Below the pieces are notes generated by a model, which worked only from the letters and a program-made list of their open reading frames with translations, had not been told where the DNA came from and ran no database searches. From positions 1,165,366 through 1,229,365 of the forward strand of contig JASKMD010000012.1 of the NCBI GenBank assembly GCA_030144725.1: DNA of 64,000 nt, written 5' to 3'. The first letter of the stretch is position 1. Each line of letters opens with the position of its first letter. A program made the position numbers and the translations under genes. This DNA comes from Haematococcus lacustris. Taxonomy: Eukaryota > Chlorophyta > Chlorophyceae > Chlamydomonadales > Haematococcaceae. Shown one piece after another: positions 22,047-32,632 of the stretch.

Positions 22047-25000
22047 GGCTGCTGCTGCTGCTGTGGCTGCTGCTGCTGCTGTGGCTGTGGCTGCTGCTGT
22101 GGATGTGGCTGCTGCTGCTGTGGCTGCTGCTGTGGATGTGGGGCTGGACTCTCCTGCTCACCCTGACCTGCCACCTGCCCTTGCCCTGACTCCTGGCCAT
22201 GCCTGACCTCCTGCTCCTCAGTCTCAGCTTCGGCAACCTGCCCCTGCCCCTGCCCTTGGAGCCGTTCAGCTGACTCTCCATGCAGTGTAGCCAGGCCTCC
22301 ATCCTTGCATTGTGTCGGTTGGGCTGTCAGTTGATCTGTTTGACAAGGAGTTAGTGTACTGCCCAACTGACTGCCTGGCTGCTGTACTGGTGGCTGGGCC
22401 AGTGGCTGCCTGCCCTCCACCCCTGGCCCTGCACCCTGCTGCTCTGCCGCAGCTGCTGCTGTCAGTTGTGCCCGCAGGGCCGCCAGCTGCAGCCGCAGGT
22501 CTTTGCTGGCCTGCTGTGCAGCCCGCTCTGCCGCTCTGCTGGTGTCCAGGTCCAGGTTCAGCTGGAGCACAGTGTGGGTGCGCTGGGCCAGGTCCTGACG
22601 CAACTTGCTGGACTCCTCCTGGCAGCAGGGGACGCAAGGCAACAGAGGAGAAGGTGGCTGGGGTAAGGACAGCAGGCAACTGTGAGGGGGGGGCACGGTG
22701 GGGGGGGCAGGGGGTCCCCGAGGGGGGGGTGTCAGGGGTGGCATGAGAGGGGCCAGGGTGGTTCAGGGGGACAAGTAGGGGGAGGGGGTACAGGTGGTGT
22801 TGGGTGTGGCTGCAGAGGCCGCTGTAGGAGGGTGTGGGGGAAGGCTAGGTAGCTGGTGTGACTGAGAGTGAGGCATGTGTTGAGAAAGCAAGTGCACCCC
22901 TGCTGCACATAATATGTTGGCTTTGGAGCCCATCCCAGTTACACTTTCTCCAAGACCTCTGGGACCCAGCTCCTCTTCCACTGATGCTAACAATAGCATC
23001 AAAAGTGAAGACATATTCCGGTGTCATATGTTTTTCTTCTGATTATGTCATACAAGTATGACGAAAAGGACCACGTCACGCTCTACCTTGGTCACCATGC
23101 TAAGGCTGTGTGGTGTTAGTAGTGATGTGTGTGGTTGTATGGTATGGTGCGTACGGTGGCGGGGGTTTGTGACCATAGCAAGCCAGCATGATAGTGGCGA
23201 TTGGTACCCACCACCCACCAGCCTTGATGAGGCCATGTTTGATGAAGCTGGTGGCAACAGCCCCTGACTGCCCTCTCACAGCATACAGCTTCTCGCCCCT
23301 CCCCATGCCCCCCTCCCAACCTGGCCTGTGTTGCCGGTCTGACCTGCATGGCTGCCTTCTCAGCCGCCAGCGTGGCCTGATGCTTGGCACTGGCTTGAGC
23401 AGCCTCCGCCCTCAACTGCTCCACACTGGCCTGCAGGGCCGCCCTCTGCTGCTCCCAGGCCTGGCGCCTGCTGTCCAGCTCTTGTTGTAGGGCTGCACAG
23501 GCCTGCAGGGTCACAGGGCCACAGGGGTCACACAACAGGGCCACAGGGGTCACACAACAGGGCCACAGGGGTCACACAACAGGGCCACAGGGGTCACATA
23601 ACAGGGAGGCAGGCAGGGCTGGGCTGATCAGGCAGGAGGGCAGGAGGGCGGTCGGGCGGTTTGGGGGGTGTAGGGGGCTGAAGGGGCTGCGAGGCTGAGG
23701 GGCTGGTGGTGAGCAGTATTAGGGCCAGCTGGGCAGGGCAGGGCAGGGCAGGGCAGGGCAGGGCAGGGCAGGGCAGGGCAGGGCAGGGCAGGGCAGGGCA
23801 GGGCAGGGCAGGGCAGGGCAGGGCAGGGCAGGGCAGGGCAGGGCAGGGCAGGGCAGGGCAGGGCAGGGCAGGGCAGGGCAGGGCAGGGCAGGGCAGGGCA
23901 GGGCAGGGCAGGGCAGGGCAGGGCAGGGCAGGGCAGGGCAGGGCAGGGCAGGGCAGGGCAGGGCAGGGCAGGGCAGGGCAGGGCAGGGCAGGGCAGGGCA
24001 GGGCAGGGCAGGGCAGGGCAGGGCAGGGCAGGGCAGGGCAGGGCAGGGCAGGGCAGGGCAGGGCAGGGCAGGGCAGGGCAGGGCAGGGCAGGGCAGGGCA
24101 GGGCAGGGCAGGGCAGGGCAGGGCAGGGCAGGGCAGGGCAGGGCAGGGCAGGGCAGGGCAGGGCAGGGCAGGGCAGGGCAGGGCAGGGCAGGGCAGGGCA
24201 GGGCAGGGCAGGGCAGGGGCAGGGCAGGGCAGGGCAGGGCAGGGCAGGGCAGGGCAGGGCAGGGCAGGGCAGGGCAGGGCAGGGCAGGGCAGGGCAGGGC
24301 AGGGCAGGGCAGGGCAGGGCAGGGCAGGGCAGGGCAGGGCAGGGCAGGGCAGGGCAGGGCAGGGCAGGGCAGGGCAGGGCAGGGCAGGGCAGGGCAGGGC
24401 AGGGCAGGGCAGGGCAGGGCAGGGCAGGGCAGGGCAGGGCAGGGCAGGGCAGGGCAGGGCAGGGCAGGGCAGGGCAGGGCAGGGCAGGGCAGGGCAGGGC
24501 AGGGGGCAGGGCAGGGCAGGGGCCAGGGGCAGGGCAGGGCAGGGCAGGGCAGGGGCAGGGCAGGGCAGGGCAGGGCAGGGCAGGGCAGGGCAGGGCAGGG
24601 CAGGGCAGGGCAGGGCAGGGCAGGGCAGGGCAGGGCAGGGCAGGGCAGGGCAGGGCAGGGCAGGGCAGGGCAGGGCAGGGCAGGGCAGGGCAGGGCAGGG
24701 CAGGGCAGGGCAGGGCAGGGCAGGGCAGGGCAGGGCAGGGCAGGGCAGGGCAGGGCAGGGCAGGGCAGGGCAGGGCAGGGCAGGGCAGGGCAGGGCAGGG
24801 CAGGGCAGGGCAGGGCAGGGCAGGGCAGGGCAGGGCAGGGCAGGGCAGGGCAGGGCAGGGCAGGGCAGGGCAGGGCAGGGCAGGGCAGGGCAGGGCAGGG
24901 CAGGGCAGGGCAGGGCAGGGCAGGGCAGGGCAGGGCAGGGCAGGGCAGGGCAGGGCAGGGCAGGGCAGGGCAGGGCAGGGCAGGGCAGGGCAGGGCAGGG

Positions 25001-27418
25001 CAGGGCAGGGCAGGGCAGGGCAGGGCAGGGCAGGGCAGGGCAGGGCAGGGCAGGGCAGGGCAGGGCAGGGCAGGGCAGGGCAGGGCAGGGCAGGGCAGGG
25101 CAGGGCAGGGCAGGGCAGGGCAGGGCAGGGCAGGGCAGGGCAGGGCAGGGCAGGGCAGGGCAGGGCAGGGCAGGGCAGGGCAGGGCAGGGCAGGGCAGGG
25201 CAGGGCAGGGCAGGGCAGGGCAGGGCAGGGCAGGGCAGGGCAGGGCAGGGCAGGGCAGGGCAGGGCAGGGCAGGGGCCAGGGGCCAGGGGCCAGGGGCCA
25301 GGGGCAGGGCAGGGCAGGGCAGGGCAGGGCAGGGCAGGGCAGGGCAGGGCAGGGCAGGGCAGGGCAGGGCAGGGCAGGGCAGGGCAGGGCAGGGCAGGGC
25401 AGGGCAGGGCAGGGCAGGGCAGGGCAGGGCAGGGCAGGGCAGGGCAGGGCAGGGCAGGGCAGGGCAGGGCAGGGCAGGGCAGGGCAGGGCAGGGCAGGGC
25501 AGGGCAGGGCAGGGCAGGGCAGGGCAGGGCAGGGCAGGGCAGGGCAGGGCAGGGCAGGGCAGGGCAGGGCAGGGCAGGGCAGGGCAGGGCAGGGCAGGGC
25601 AGGGCAGGGCAGGGCAGGGCAGGGCAGGGCAGGGCAGGGCAGGGCAGGGCAGGGCAGGGCAGGGGCCAGGGGCCAGGGGCCGGGCAGGGCAGGGCAGGGC
25701 AGGGCAGGGCAGGGCAGGGCAGGGCAGGGCAGGGCAGGGCAGGGCAGGGCAGGGCAGGGCAGGGCAGGGCAGGGCAGGGCAGGGCAGGGCAGGGCAGGGC
25801 AGGGCAGGGCAGGGCAGGGCAGGGCAGGGTCCAGGGGCGGGGCGGGGCAGGGCAGGGCAGGGCAGGGCAGGGCAGGGCAGGGCAGGGCAGGGCAGGGCAG
25901 GGCAGGGCAGGGCAGGGCAGGGCAGGGCAGGGCAGGGCAGGGCAGGGCAGGGCAGGGCAGGGCAGGGCAGGGCAGGGCAGGGCAGGGCAGGGCAGGGCAG
26001 GGCAGGGCAGGGTCCAGGGGCAGGGCAGGGCAGGGCAGGGCAGGGTCCAGGGGCAGGGGCAGCACACAGCAGGCCAGGGGCGGGAGGCAGTTCCGACAGG
26101 AGCAGGGTGAGGGCACTGAGTCAGGGAGCCAATGGCTCAGGCATACGCAAGCATAGGGGGCTGGCAGGGAGGCTTGCCTGGGTCAGGGACTGCTGCTGGC
26201 TGGCCAGCTGGGAGCGTAGGGCCCCTGCCTCGGTCTCTGCCTGCACTGCACGTGTCTCAGCGCCGCGACACTGCCGCTCCAGCTTGCTCTGCAAAGCCTC
26301 CCATTGCCTGCAGGCAGTCAGCAGCACGGCAGTGCTGGTAGGGGCCGAGCTAGAGGATGGTCAGGGTGCGTCAGGGGCCCCAGGGGCTGCTGGGTAGGTG
26401 CCTGGGGTCATGGAGGTCAGGGCTAGGGTTCGGGTTCGGGTTGGGCCTTACCCTGACCCAGTAGGTGCCTGGGGTCATGACATTGCGGCAGGCAAGGCAG
26501 AAGCCTGTACTTCCACATGCCACTGATTGTCACTCATTGTCACTGCTGCCGCTACTGCTGCTGTCACTGCTGCTATTTTTGCTGCTGCCTTTGCTACCGT
26601 CAACGACGATTGCAAGCCTCACTCACTTGCTTGCTCTGAAGTGCTTCTGTGCCGCCTCCTGCAGGCCCGCCTCACGCGCTGACTCGGCAGCAGCAGCAGC
26701 GGCTTGCGCAGCCGCTGTGGCCTCAGTGGCTGCAGCCAGCTGGCTCTCCCACCTGCTCTGCAGCAGCTGGCTGGTCCTCACTTGCGCTTGCACACCTGCC
26801 AGCTGCGCCTGGCTGTCTGACAGCTGTGCCTGCAGGCCCGCCACCTGCTGCTTGCATGCAGAACTGCAGCATGCAGACGGGGCAGGTGGTAGTCCACTTG
26901 GCTGTGACTGGCTACCACTGCTGGGCGGTACGGGACAGGGTGGGGTGGAGGCCTGGGTAGCTGGACGCTGACGACATGCCTGGCTGCTGCTTTGCTCCAG
27001 TGGGCTGCTGGCAAAGGTATGCTTGCTGGCCCTGGCGTGGGGCACAGAACGTGGGCGGCTGTGGCTGGCAGCAGCTATGGGAAGGAGTGTTGCATGCAGG
27101 TCCTGCTGTGCACCGGGCTCTGTGATGGGTCCAGCCACATGAGAGGCCTGGCATTGAAGCTGGGGAGCAGTTGGCATGGGATGGTTCTCAGGGCCGCCAT
27201 GCTCTGCTGGCTCCCTTGGTGGCAATGGCGCTGCCTGGCTGTCTGGCTGGGCAACAAGTTCCTGCCAGGCCAGTTGAGAACCTGAGCTGGGAAGCTGGGG
27301 GAGGGGCCCGCTGAGGCGTGCATGTCCAGATGCCCGTGCTCCAGCAGAGTGCTGGCGGTGAAATGGTGAACGCTGACTGACAACAACGGACGCTGACCTG
27401 TGCGTCAGCCATGCGCAT
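16526..27418 (-). CDS. Long coiled-coil protein of unknown function (~1,284 residues)
   Basis: Twelve exons keep one frame: 27418-27398, 27261-26627, 26307-26178, 23502-23344, 22618-21702, 21300-20331, 20081-19915, 19299-19191, 18960-18829, 18001-17839, 17332-17079 and 16723-16526. Most exons encode Glu/Gln/Arg/Ala/Leu heptads, for example KLERQCRGAETRAVQAETEA, ALQQELDSRRQAWEQQRAAL and REQEVAEHAAQDQKCRADAL. The long exon 5 adds a Gln/Pro/Gly region encoded by a CAG-like tract. An in-frame start at 27448 is possible. Two donors are GC rather than GT (after 26178 and 20331), and exon 6 is the least certain because it reads through a tRNA-like sequence. I do not recognise the family; a structural or tethering role is only a guess from the coiled coil. 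Confidence 0.7.
18070..18205 (+). repeat. CCTGAC/CCTGGC degenerate hexamer array in an intron
   Basis: Imperfect six-base units (ccctgacc, ctggccctg, acactgg) fill part of the intron between exons 9 and 10 of the coiled-coil gene. It is unusual here in having the C-rich strand on plus. Confidence 0.75.
20531..20602 (-). ncRNA. tRNA-like sequence (tRNA remnant or SINE head)
   Basis: On the minus strand a 72-base unit starts CCCTCAG and ends TGAGGG, which pair. It contains a D-arm-like A box (TTAGCTCAGATGGCAGAGC) and a T-arm-like B box (GGTTCGAATCCCG). The anticodon stem does not pair well and the D arm starts about three bases late, so a functional tRNA is unlikely. A tRNA pseudogene or tRNA-derived SINE head is more likely. 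It lies in what reads as coding exon 6 of the coiled-coil gene, which translates it as SDGRAASPAASNPGSNP. Confidence 0.45.
21339..21541 (+). repeat. GTGGT pentamer array in an intron
   Basis: About 40 perfect copies of GTGGT lie in the intron between exons 5 and 6 of the coiled-coil gene. All frames are open through it, so the His/Thr-rich and Cys/Gly/Val-rich ORFs there are artefacts. Confidence 0.95.
22010..22140 (+). repeat. CTG-type tract coding for polyglutamine
   Basis: CTG-rich sequence on plus reads as Gln runs with Pro and His interruptions on minus, inside exon 5 of the coiled-coil gene. It is the only tandem tract in that gene that is clearly exonic. Confidence 0.85.
23731..26045 (+). 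repeat. 2.3-kb GGGCA pentamer minisatellite in an intron
   Basis: More than 400 copies of GGGCA are broken only by a few variant blocks (ggggccaggggcca near 25270 and 25660; ggtccagggg near 25830, 26010 and 26045; phase slips near 24217 and 24500). It makes up most of the 2,675-base intron 3 of the coiled-coil gene. The flanking exons end and start in phase 0, so splicing keeps the frame. Confidence 0.97.
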
Positions 27419-27448
27419 CTTGTGTTGATCGCACACCATATCGCGCAC

Positions 27449-27656
27449 TCTTACCCTATCTTCCTACCTGGCACGAGGGCCGTTCGTGCTGTAGAGGGCC
27501 AGGTCGGTGCTACTAGGTCGCTCATCCTCGCAATGTCGCGCGTTCCCTCCGACCAGCCCAGAGTTAAGAATCAGCGACGCAAGCGGCGTTTGCTGCTTCA
27601 TCTATATATCATGTTTGAAAATGACCCACGGGACGGAAACTCTGCATGGCGATATG
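27449..27656. other. Upstream flank of the coiled-coil gene
   Basis: This short stretch holds the likely promoter of the minus-strand coiled-coil gene. It ends at the left target duplication (27649-27656) of the hAT element. No gene is seen. Confidence 0.4.
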
Positions 27657-28790
27657 TAGGGTTGGCCAGAACCGTAGCGGTGTATATACGTAGGTACGTA
27701 TATACAGTATATACGTAGCGTACCCCGACCACCGTGTATCCGTAGGCAGCCGTAGGTACGTCGGTTGACCGTATAATTCCGTAGGTTTGACCGTAGTTTT
27801 CGCGCTTGAACCGTACACGCGACGGCCAATTCGCGAGATTGCAAAGGACGCAGTACGCCGTAACCGCGGGTGTGACCGTAACCGCGGGTCAAATATAAGT
27901 CGCTGCGATACCCGATGGCATTCATTGCGATGGATGGTGCATACGAGAGATGTGGCGACCGGATACTGCAGCCAGGCCCCTCCGGGAAGAAGACGCCCGT
28001 AGAGCTGCTAGCCGAGCTCATAGCCTTGAAGGCGAATGGCACCGCCAGCTACTGGGATAAGCTTCAGCCTGTGCTGCGCAAGTCGAAGGATGGCACAGAG
28101 CTGTGTTACCTGGAGTGCAAGCTGCCAGGTTGTGGCAAGTTGCTCAAGCCCAGCAACCCCTCCCGTACCGGCAACACTCACTTTAAGAACACACCTCCCC
28201 ATCCTTGTGCTGGCATCAAGCTGCAGCAGGCACAGGATCGTATGTCAACGCACTCTCCATCACTCCCCAACTCCCCCATTGCCAGCGGCAGCCCAGGTGG
28301 CAGTAGCAACAGTGCAGCAGCTGGGGCCAAGCGTGCCTCGTTGACCCGTCTCGCAGCATTCTCTGTGCCAGCAGCAAGTCTGGCCCAGTTTAAGCGTGCT
28401 CTAGGCAGGTTCTTCTTCAACAACAACATCGCCCTGCGCTTGGTGGAGGATCCAGACCTGTGCCAGGCCCTCGAGGCTTTGGGCATCAGTGGCTTGCACC
28501 TTCCCTCTCGCAAAGAGCTTGCCGGCTGCCACACGAGGGGTTTGGACACATGCACATTGCTAACAGCATGCATGGCTGGCTAGATGTGTCACGACACTGC
28601 TATTGGTTGAGATTCTGAACATGCTTACCCCTAGCGGGCGTTTTTCTAGTTGTTGTGCACCAAACTGCATACTTACTTTCGCAAAATGACGACCCTGCCC
28701 CTACGGAAGACACTACGGAACTACGAATACAGCAAATACGTATGTATATACCGTCTTTCTAGCCGCCACCTACGGATCTGGCCAACCCTA
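27657..28790 (+). mobile_element. hAT transposon with 8-bp target duplication (1,134 bp)
   Basis: The terminal inverted repeats begin TAGGGTTGGCCAGA on both ends, with one mismatch soon after. The target GCGATATG is duplicated exactly at 27649-27656 and 28791-28798. Eight-base duplications define hAT superfamily insertions. The interior carries a truncated transposase N-terminus. The subterminal regions are rich in gta/tac words (gtatatacgtaggtacgtatata), which could form hairpins. Confidence 0.85.
27915..28583 (+). pseudogene. hAT transposase, N-terminal part only (BED-type zinc finger)
   Basis: The 222-codon ORF contains YWDKLQPVLRKSKDG, then a Cys/His cluster (CKLPGCGKLLKPSNPSRTG, then HFKNTPPHPC) that fits a BED-like zinc finger. 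Later come FFFNNNIALRLVEDPDL and SGLHLPSRKEL, matching the 'F.y.n.iPf..v.dp.f' and 'PSR..l' segments at the start of hAT transposases. The catalytic and dimerisation parts are absent, and the frame ends inside the element. It probably gives no active transposase but could supply a DNA-binding peptide. Confidence 0.7.
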
Positions 28791-28798
28791 GCGATATG

Positions 28799-29852
28799 GT
28801 ACAGACCAGGGTTGAGGCACATCTTATGCTCTGCTTCCAGTCCTCTTACACTGGTGAACTTGCATGTTAACCTTGGCTGCAACTATCGCAACTATCACAA
28901 GCCTGAATCAGTTGCCATAGACAGCTCAATTCATTCATCATTCGTCAGAGCTGACATGATGGCCCGGCCTCGTACTACCCGGCGGCGTTGCTCCGCCTCG
29001 CCGTTCACCTGCAAGAGAAGCTCTGCAATCCCCGCCAAGCACTAGATGCCACTTTGACATGGCCAGGAACATTGCCATGGATTTTGACATGGACGCAAAG
29101 GCCGCGACTAATGCTGGTGCATTGCGCACACATACGGACATACGGGCATAACATACGACTTTGCTATGTGCCAGCGAAATCATGTCAAACACTGCCCAGC
29201 ATACCGACTTACCCGCCACAGAGGGAGCGCTGGATGAACCGCTTTGGTGCCACAGCCATTGATCATAACTCCACAGACACCATTCAAACAGACAAGGCAC
29301 AATTACCACACAGCATACGCTTACACAGCACAACAGCGACACGCCTCAAGCAGCACCAGTTCACCACGTCACTTTGCTACATGCATAGACCCATATGCAG
29401 CTACAGCACTAGGCTTCATCAAGCCATTGTCAACATCAGCTGCTAGTGTGGCTGCGAGATCACAGCGCGCTAGGCGGACCAGCAGAGGGTGTGACATGGA
29501 AGTGACAGTCAGACCACAAGCACCAGCGACTGCACAGTCATGGCACGATGGACCACACTTAGGCACAGCAGCCATCAGTTGGTGCAGCCAGGCTTGCAGC
29601 TGGTGACAACACAAACGGCGCAGGCGGCACGCAAAAAGGTCCAGCTGGTTGGCAGCAGCGCAGTCAGGAAGGGCGCACAGCAGCGAGCCGAGCAGGCAGA
29701 CGACTCATGCCCACCAGCATGTGGGTTCCATGGCGCGAGGGTAGACGGATAGGCGACGGCACATAAGGTGGATTGGAGGACCGATGCCAGCTTGCTGCTG
29801 AACTGCTAACGATAAAGCTGCAGACAAGGGCACTCAGGCACTGCAAGACTGC
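28799..29852. other. Intergenic, 3' flank of the C1 gene
   Basis: Only short unrelated ORFs are present. A brief stretch at 29058-29130 reads FDMARNIAMDFDMDAKAAT but has no support on either side. The right part should contain the C1 3' untranslated region. Confidence 0.4.
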
Positions 29853-29972
29853 CTAGCGCATCTCTGCTGGGCGCTCCCACTGGCTAACCCCTGTCTGGCT
29901 GTTGTAGTAGTAGCTGCGGTTCTGCTCATCGCGCAACTCTTGCCATGGGCTGGGAGGCATCTGATGCATGGC

Positions 29973-30005
<33 letters not shown>

Positions 30006-32022
30006 GTACATCGGGTCAGTTGGATAACTGCCACCATAAGTGGGCTGGACACCGTACACAGCTTGCTGCTGGGGCTGGGGCTGGGGCTGGCCGTAAGGAT
30101 TTGCAACGGCAGGTGCCTGGGGGTTGAAGCCACCAAACGTGCCAGGGGCTGAGTAGCCTCCGTAGCCAGGCTGGGCTCCATAGGCAGGCTGAGCCGTGCC
30201 ATATGGGACAGCCGCTGGAGCTCCATTGAAGTGGCCAAACTGGTTGGGCGTTGCTTGAAAGCCAAATGATGGACTGCCAAACGCAGGTCTTGCAGCAGGA
30301 GCACCTGCAGGCCAGCAACAGCGCAGGTTGACACCATCACAAGATTGACATCAGTGAACTGCAGCAGAGCATTAAGCAGGCGTCAACCATCCAGTTAAGC
30401 AGCTACCTGCTGTAAAGCCAGCGGTGGGAGGAGTCAGGCCATGGGGCCGGTCCTCAATGATGTCCACAATTGCCCGCTCACACGCAGCACAGGACTGCGC
30501 TGGCCCAGCAATTGTGACCTTGCAGGGGTTGATGCTCTGGTCAATCTGAATGCTGGTGCCGTACTGCTTCTGCAGCGTCTTGATGGTCTCGCCACTTTTG
30601 CCAATGATGCGACCGACTACTGACTTGGCACACTCCAAGGACCGAGTGATGCCCGCACCATATTGCTGCGCGCATGAGCAATGGAACAGTCACTAATGCA
30701 CTATGCGCTGTGGGTCACTACTGCACTGCGGAGCAATCACAGCTGGGTGCTCATGAGTGTGAAGGCCTCGCACACTTACAGAGCCTAGCACCTTCTGGAT
30801 CACTTGCTGAGCACTGCCGGGGTCACCACCAATCAGATCTTGCATCATTTTGAAGGCCCTGTCCACAGAGTCTGCTTTGCCTGTAATTGTGATCTTGCGC
30901 GGATGGTCTGGAGGAAAATTCTGCAAGCACAGAAATAAGCCGCGTACACAAGTATGGTAAGATGCGACTTTACTACGTCAGCTGGCACGCGCTGCTTCCA
31001 AGCCGACCTGGTCGACGAGGATATGGGCGCCACTAGCAGACTGCAGGCTGCGAATGGTCTCTCCGCCGCGCCCAATGATACGACCCACGATCCCCGCCGG
31101 GCATTCCATCGAGCGCGTGGCCTCGCCGGCACCCGCAATGGCATTCAGACCCCCTCCAGGGGTATCGTTCTCAAGCAGCTCTTTGATCAGCTGCTTGCAC
31201 AAGTCCACATTGCTGGGAGGACCAGACACATGCACAGGCTTCTGCTCACCGAGTGCCTTGTGGTCGATCTGCAATGCACAACATTGGGTCCTGGGTCAGC
31301 GACAATCACCCGCCATGGGGTTGCTCTGCAGGCTTGCGGCTTACCTGGATGCGGGTGCCCGACCGGGTCTCCAGCTCCTTGATAGTGACTCCTGAGCGCC
31401 CAATAATGCGACCAACCTGTGCACAAAGCGCATTATTCCTTTTGCTACCAAACGAAGCACAAGGAGTACGCCGCAGGCGAGCGGAGCTAGGCTGGCCTCA
31501 CCTTGTCTGGCGTCGCGAGCATGCTCCAAGTGGTCTCGCCCATTGGGTTCACCACTTGCAGCACCATTGGTGCAAAGATCTGCAAACATCGAGCCCCTAC
31601 TCTTATCCATGCTCCACAGCGGCAATTTCGACACTGCCAGTAAGCCCACGTACCGAGTCCTGCTGAACGCGCTTGGCATCTGGGCCTTCCCCGCCTTCCA
31701 GCCGGCGCTTGTTGCTCTCTTCAGATAGCTTGGAAATCATGGCTGCAGCTTGAGCCTGGGCCGCGGCGATAGCCTCCGCCACTTCTGAAGCAGCGTTGAT
31801 GGGTGCGGGTGCTATGGCGGGGGCGGGCTGGGCCGCAGGAGCGGGCTCAGATGGCTTTTCGGGGGCTGCTTGCTCCGCTGCGGGCTGCTGAGCCGCAGGC
31901 TGGGATGCAGGCTCGGCAGAAGGCGTCTCAACTGCTGGTGCAGGCGCATCTGTGGCGGCAGGAGGATCAGCTGAGGCCTCCGCTGGGGCCGAAATGGGTG
32001 TCTCAGCTGCTGGGTCGGACAT
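29853..32022 (-). CDS. C1: CHLAMY1 subunit C1-like RNA-binding protein (three KH domains plus WW)
   Basis: Seven exons (32022-31654, 31579-31502, 31416-31345, 31268-31008, 30920-30780, 30665-30407, 30304-29853) give 543 residues in one frame. Residues 1-110 are Ala/Pro/Glu-rich. KH domains follow with GxxG loops IIGRSG (about residue 151), IIGRGG (about 230) and IIGKSG (about 325). The C-terminal third is Gly/Tyr/Gln-rich with a polyQ run. It ends in a WW domain, PWQEL...SYYYNSQTG...QWERP. Three KH domains plus a WW domain is the layout of C1, the Chlamydomonas subunit that with C3 forms CHLAMY1, a circadian regulator binding UG repeats in mRNA 3' regions. Plant FUBP/KSRP-like proteins are the alternative family name. 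Confidence 0.9.
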
Positions 32023-32632
32023 TATGACTTGTATTCGTGAGGGCTCGATTACTGCACCACCGACCCTTTAAATGGAAACGCACCGCATGCTCACTCTCGC
32101 GAAAACAGTTTGGTATCCGAACCTCGTTACACAGCCAGCATAGGACTATGATCATGCGCTGACAACAGACCCGTGAACATCTTTGCTCAATTGCACCTTC
32201 GTCTTTGCAAATAGCGAGATGTGGAGCTAATACAACCCCCAACCTGGGCGGCCCAGCAGTTCAACGCAAGGTGAATGCAAGGTTGTATTCTTGGTGTCTG
32301 ATAGAAAAGAAATCCAAGCAAGGGCGGGCTGGGCTGGGCTGGGTGGGCTGGGCTGGGCTGGGCTGGGCTGGCCTTCCAACCAGCCCACAGCCGGGGTACA
32401 GCACGCAGTGGCATCAGGCCCGTCATCAAAAGCCCGTCATTAGGCGTGTCATCACACAAGATGAACAAGTCATGTCATGTAAATGCAAGGTCACGCAACC
32501 TGTAGTAGCTTGTCAGGTATACATCGTAGAAGGGCCTCCATGTGCCCTTCACTGCACTGTGGCTGCGTTTAATCCTCCCCGGGCCTGTGCAGATGCCTGG
32601 CATAAGGGTCAGCCCAAGACACCATGCACAGC
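32023..32632. other. Intergenic between C1 and CPL3
   Basis: This carries the C1 promoter and the CPL3 3' untranslated region. Bases 32325-32372 are a GGGCT pentamer array of about nine units with one irregular unit. No gene is seen. Confidence 0.5.

Noticed and set aside
21088..22166. Cys/Gly/Val-rich and His/Thr-rich ORFs
   Set aside because: They arise from the GTGGT array and from the antisense of the polyglutamine-coding tract.
23594..26156. ORFs of about 780-840 codons on both strands (AGQGR-type and ALPCP-type repeats)
   Set aside because: They are translations of the GGGCA array; a 5-bp unit without stops is open in all frames and the region is spliced out as an intron.
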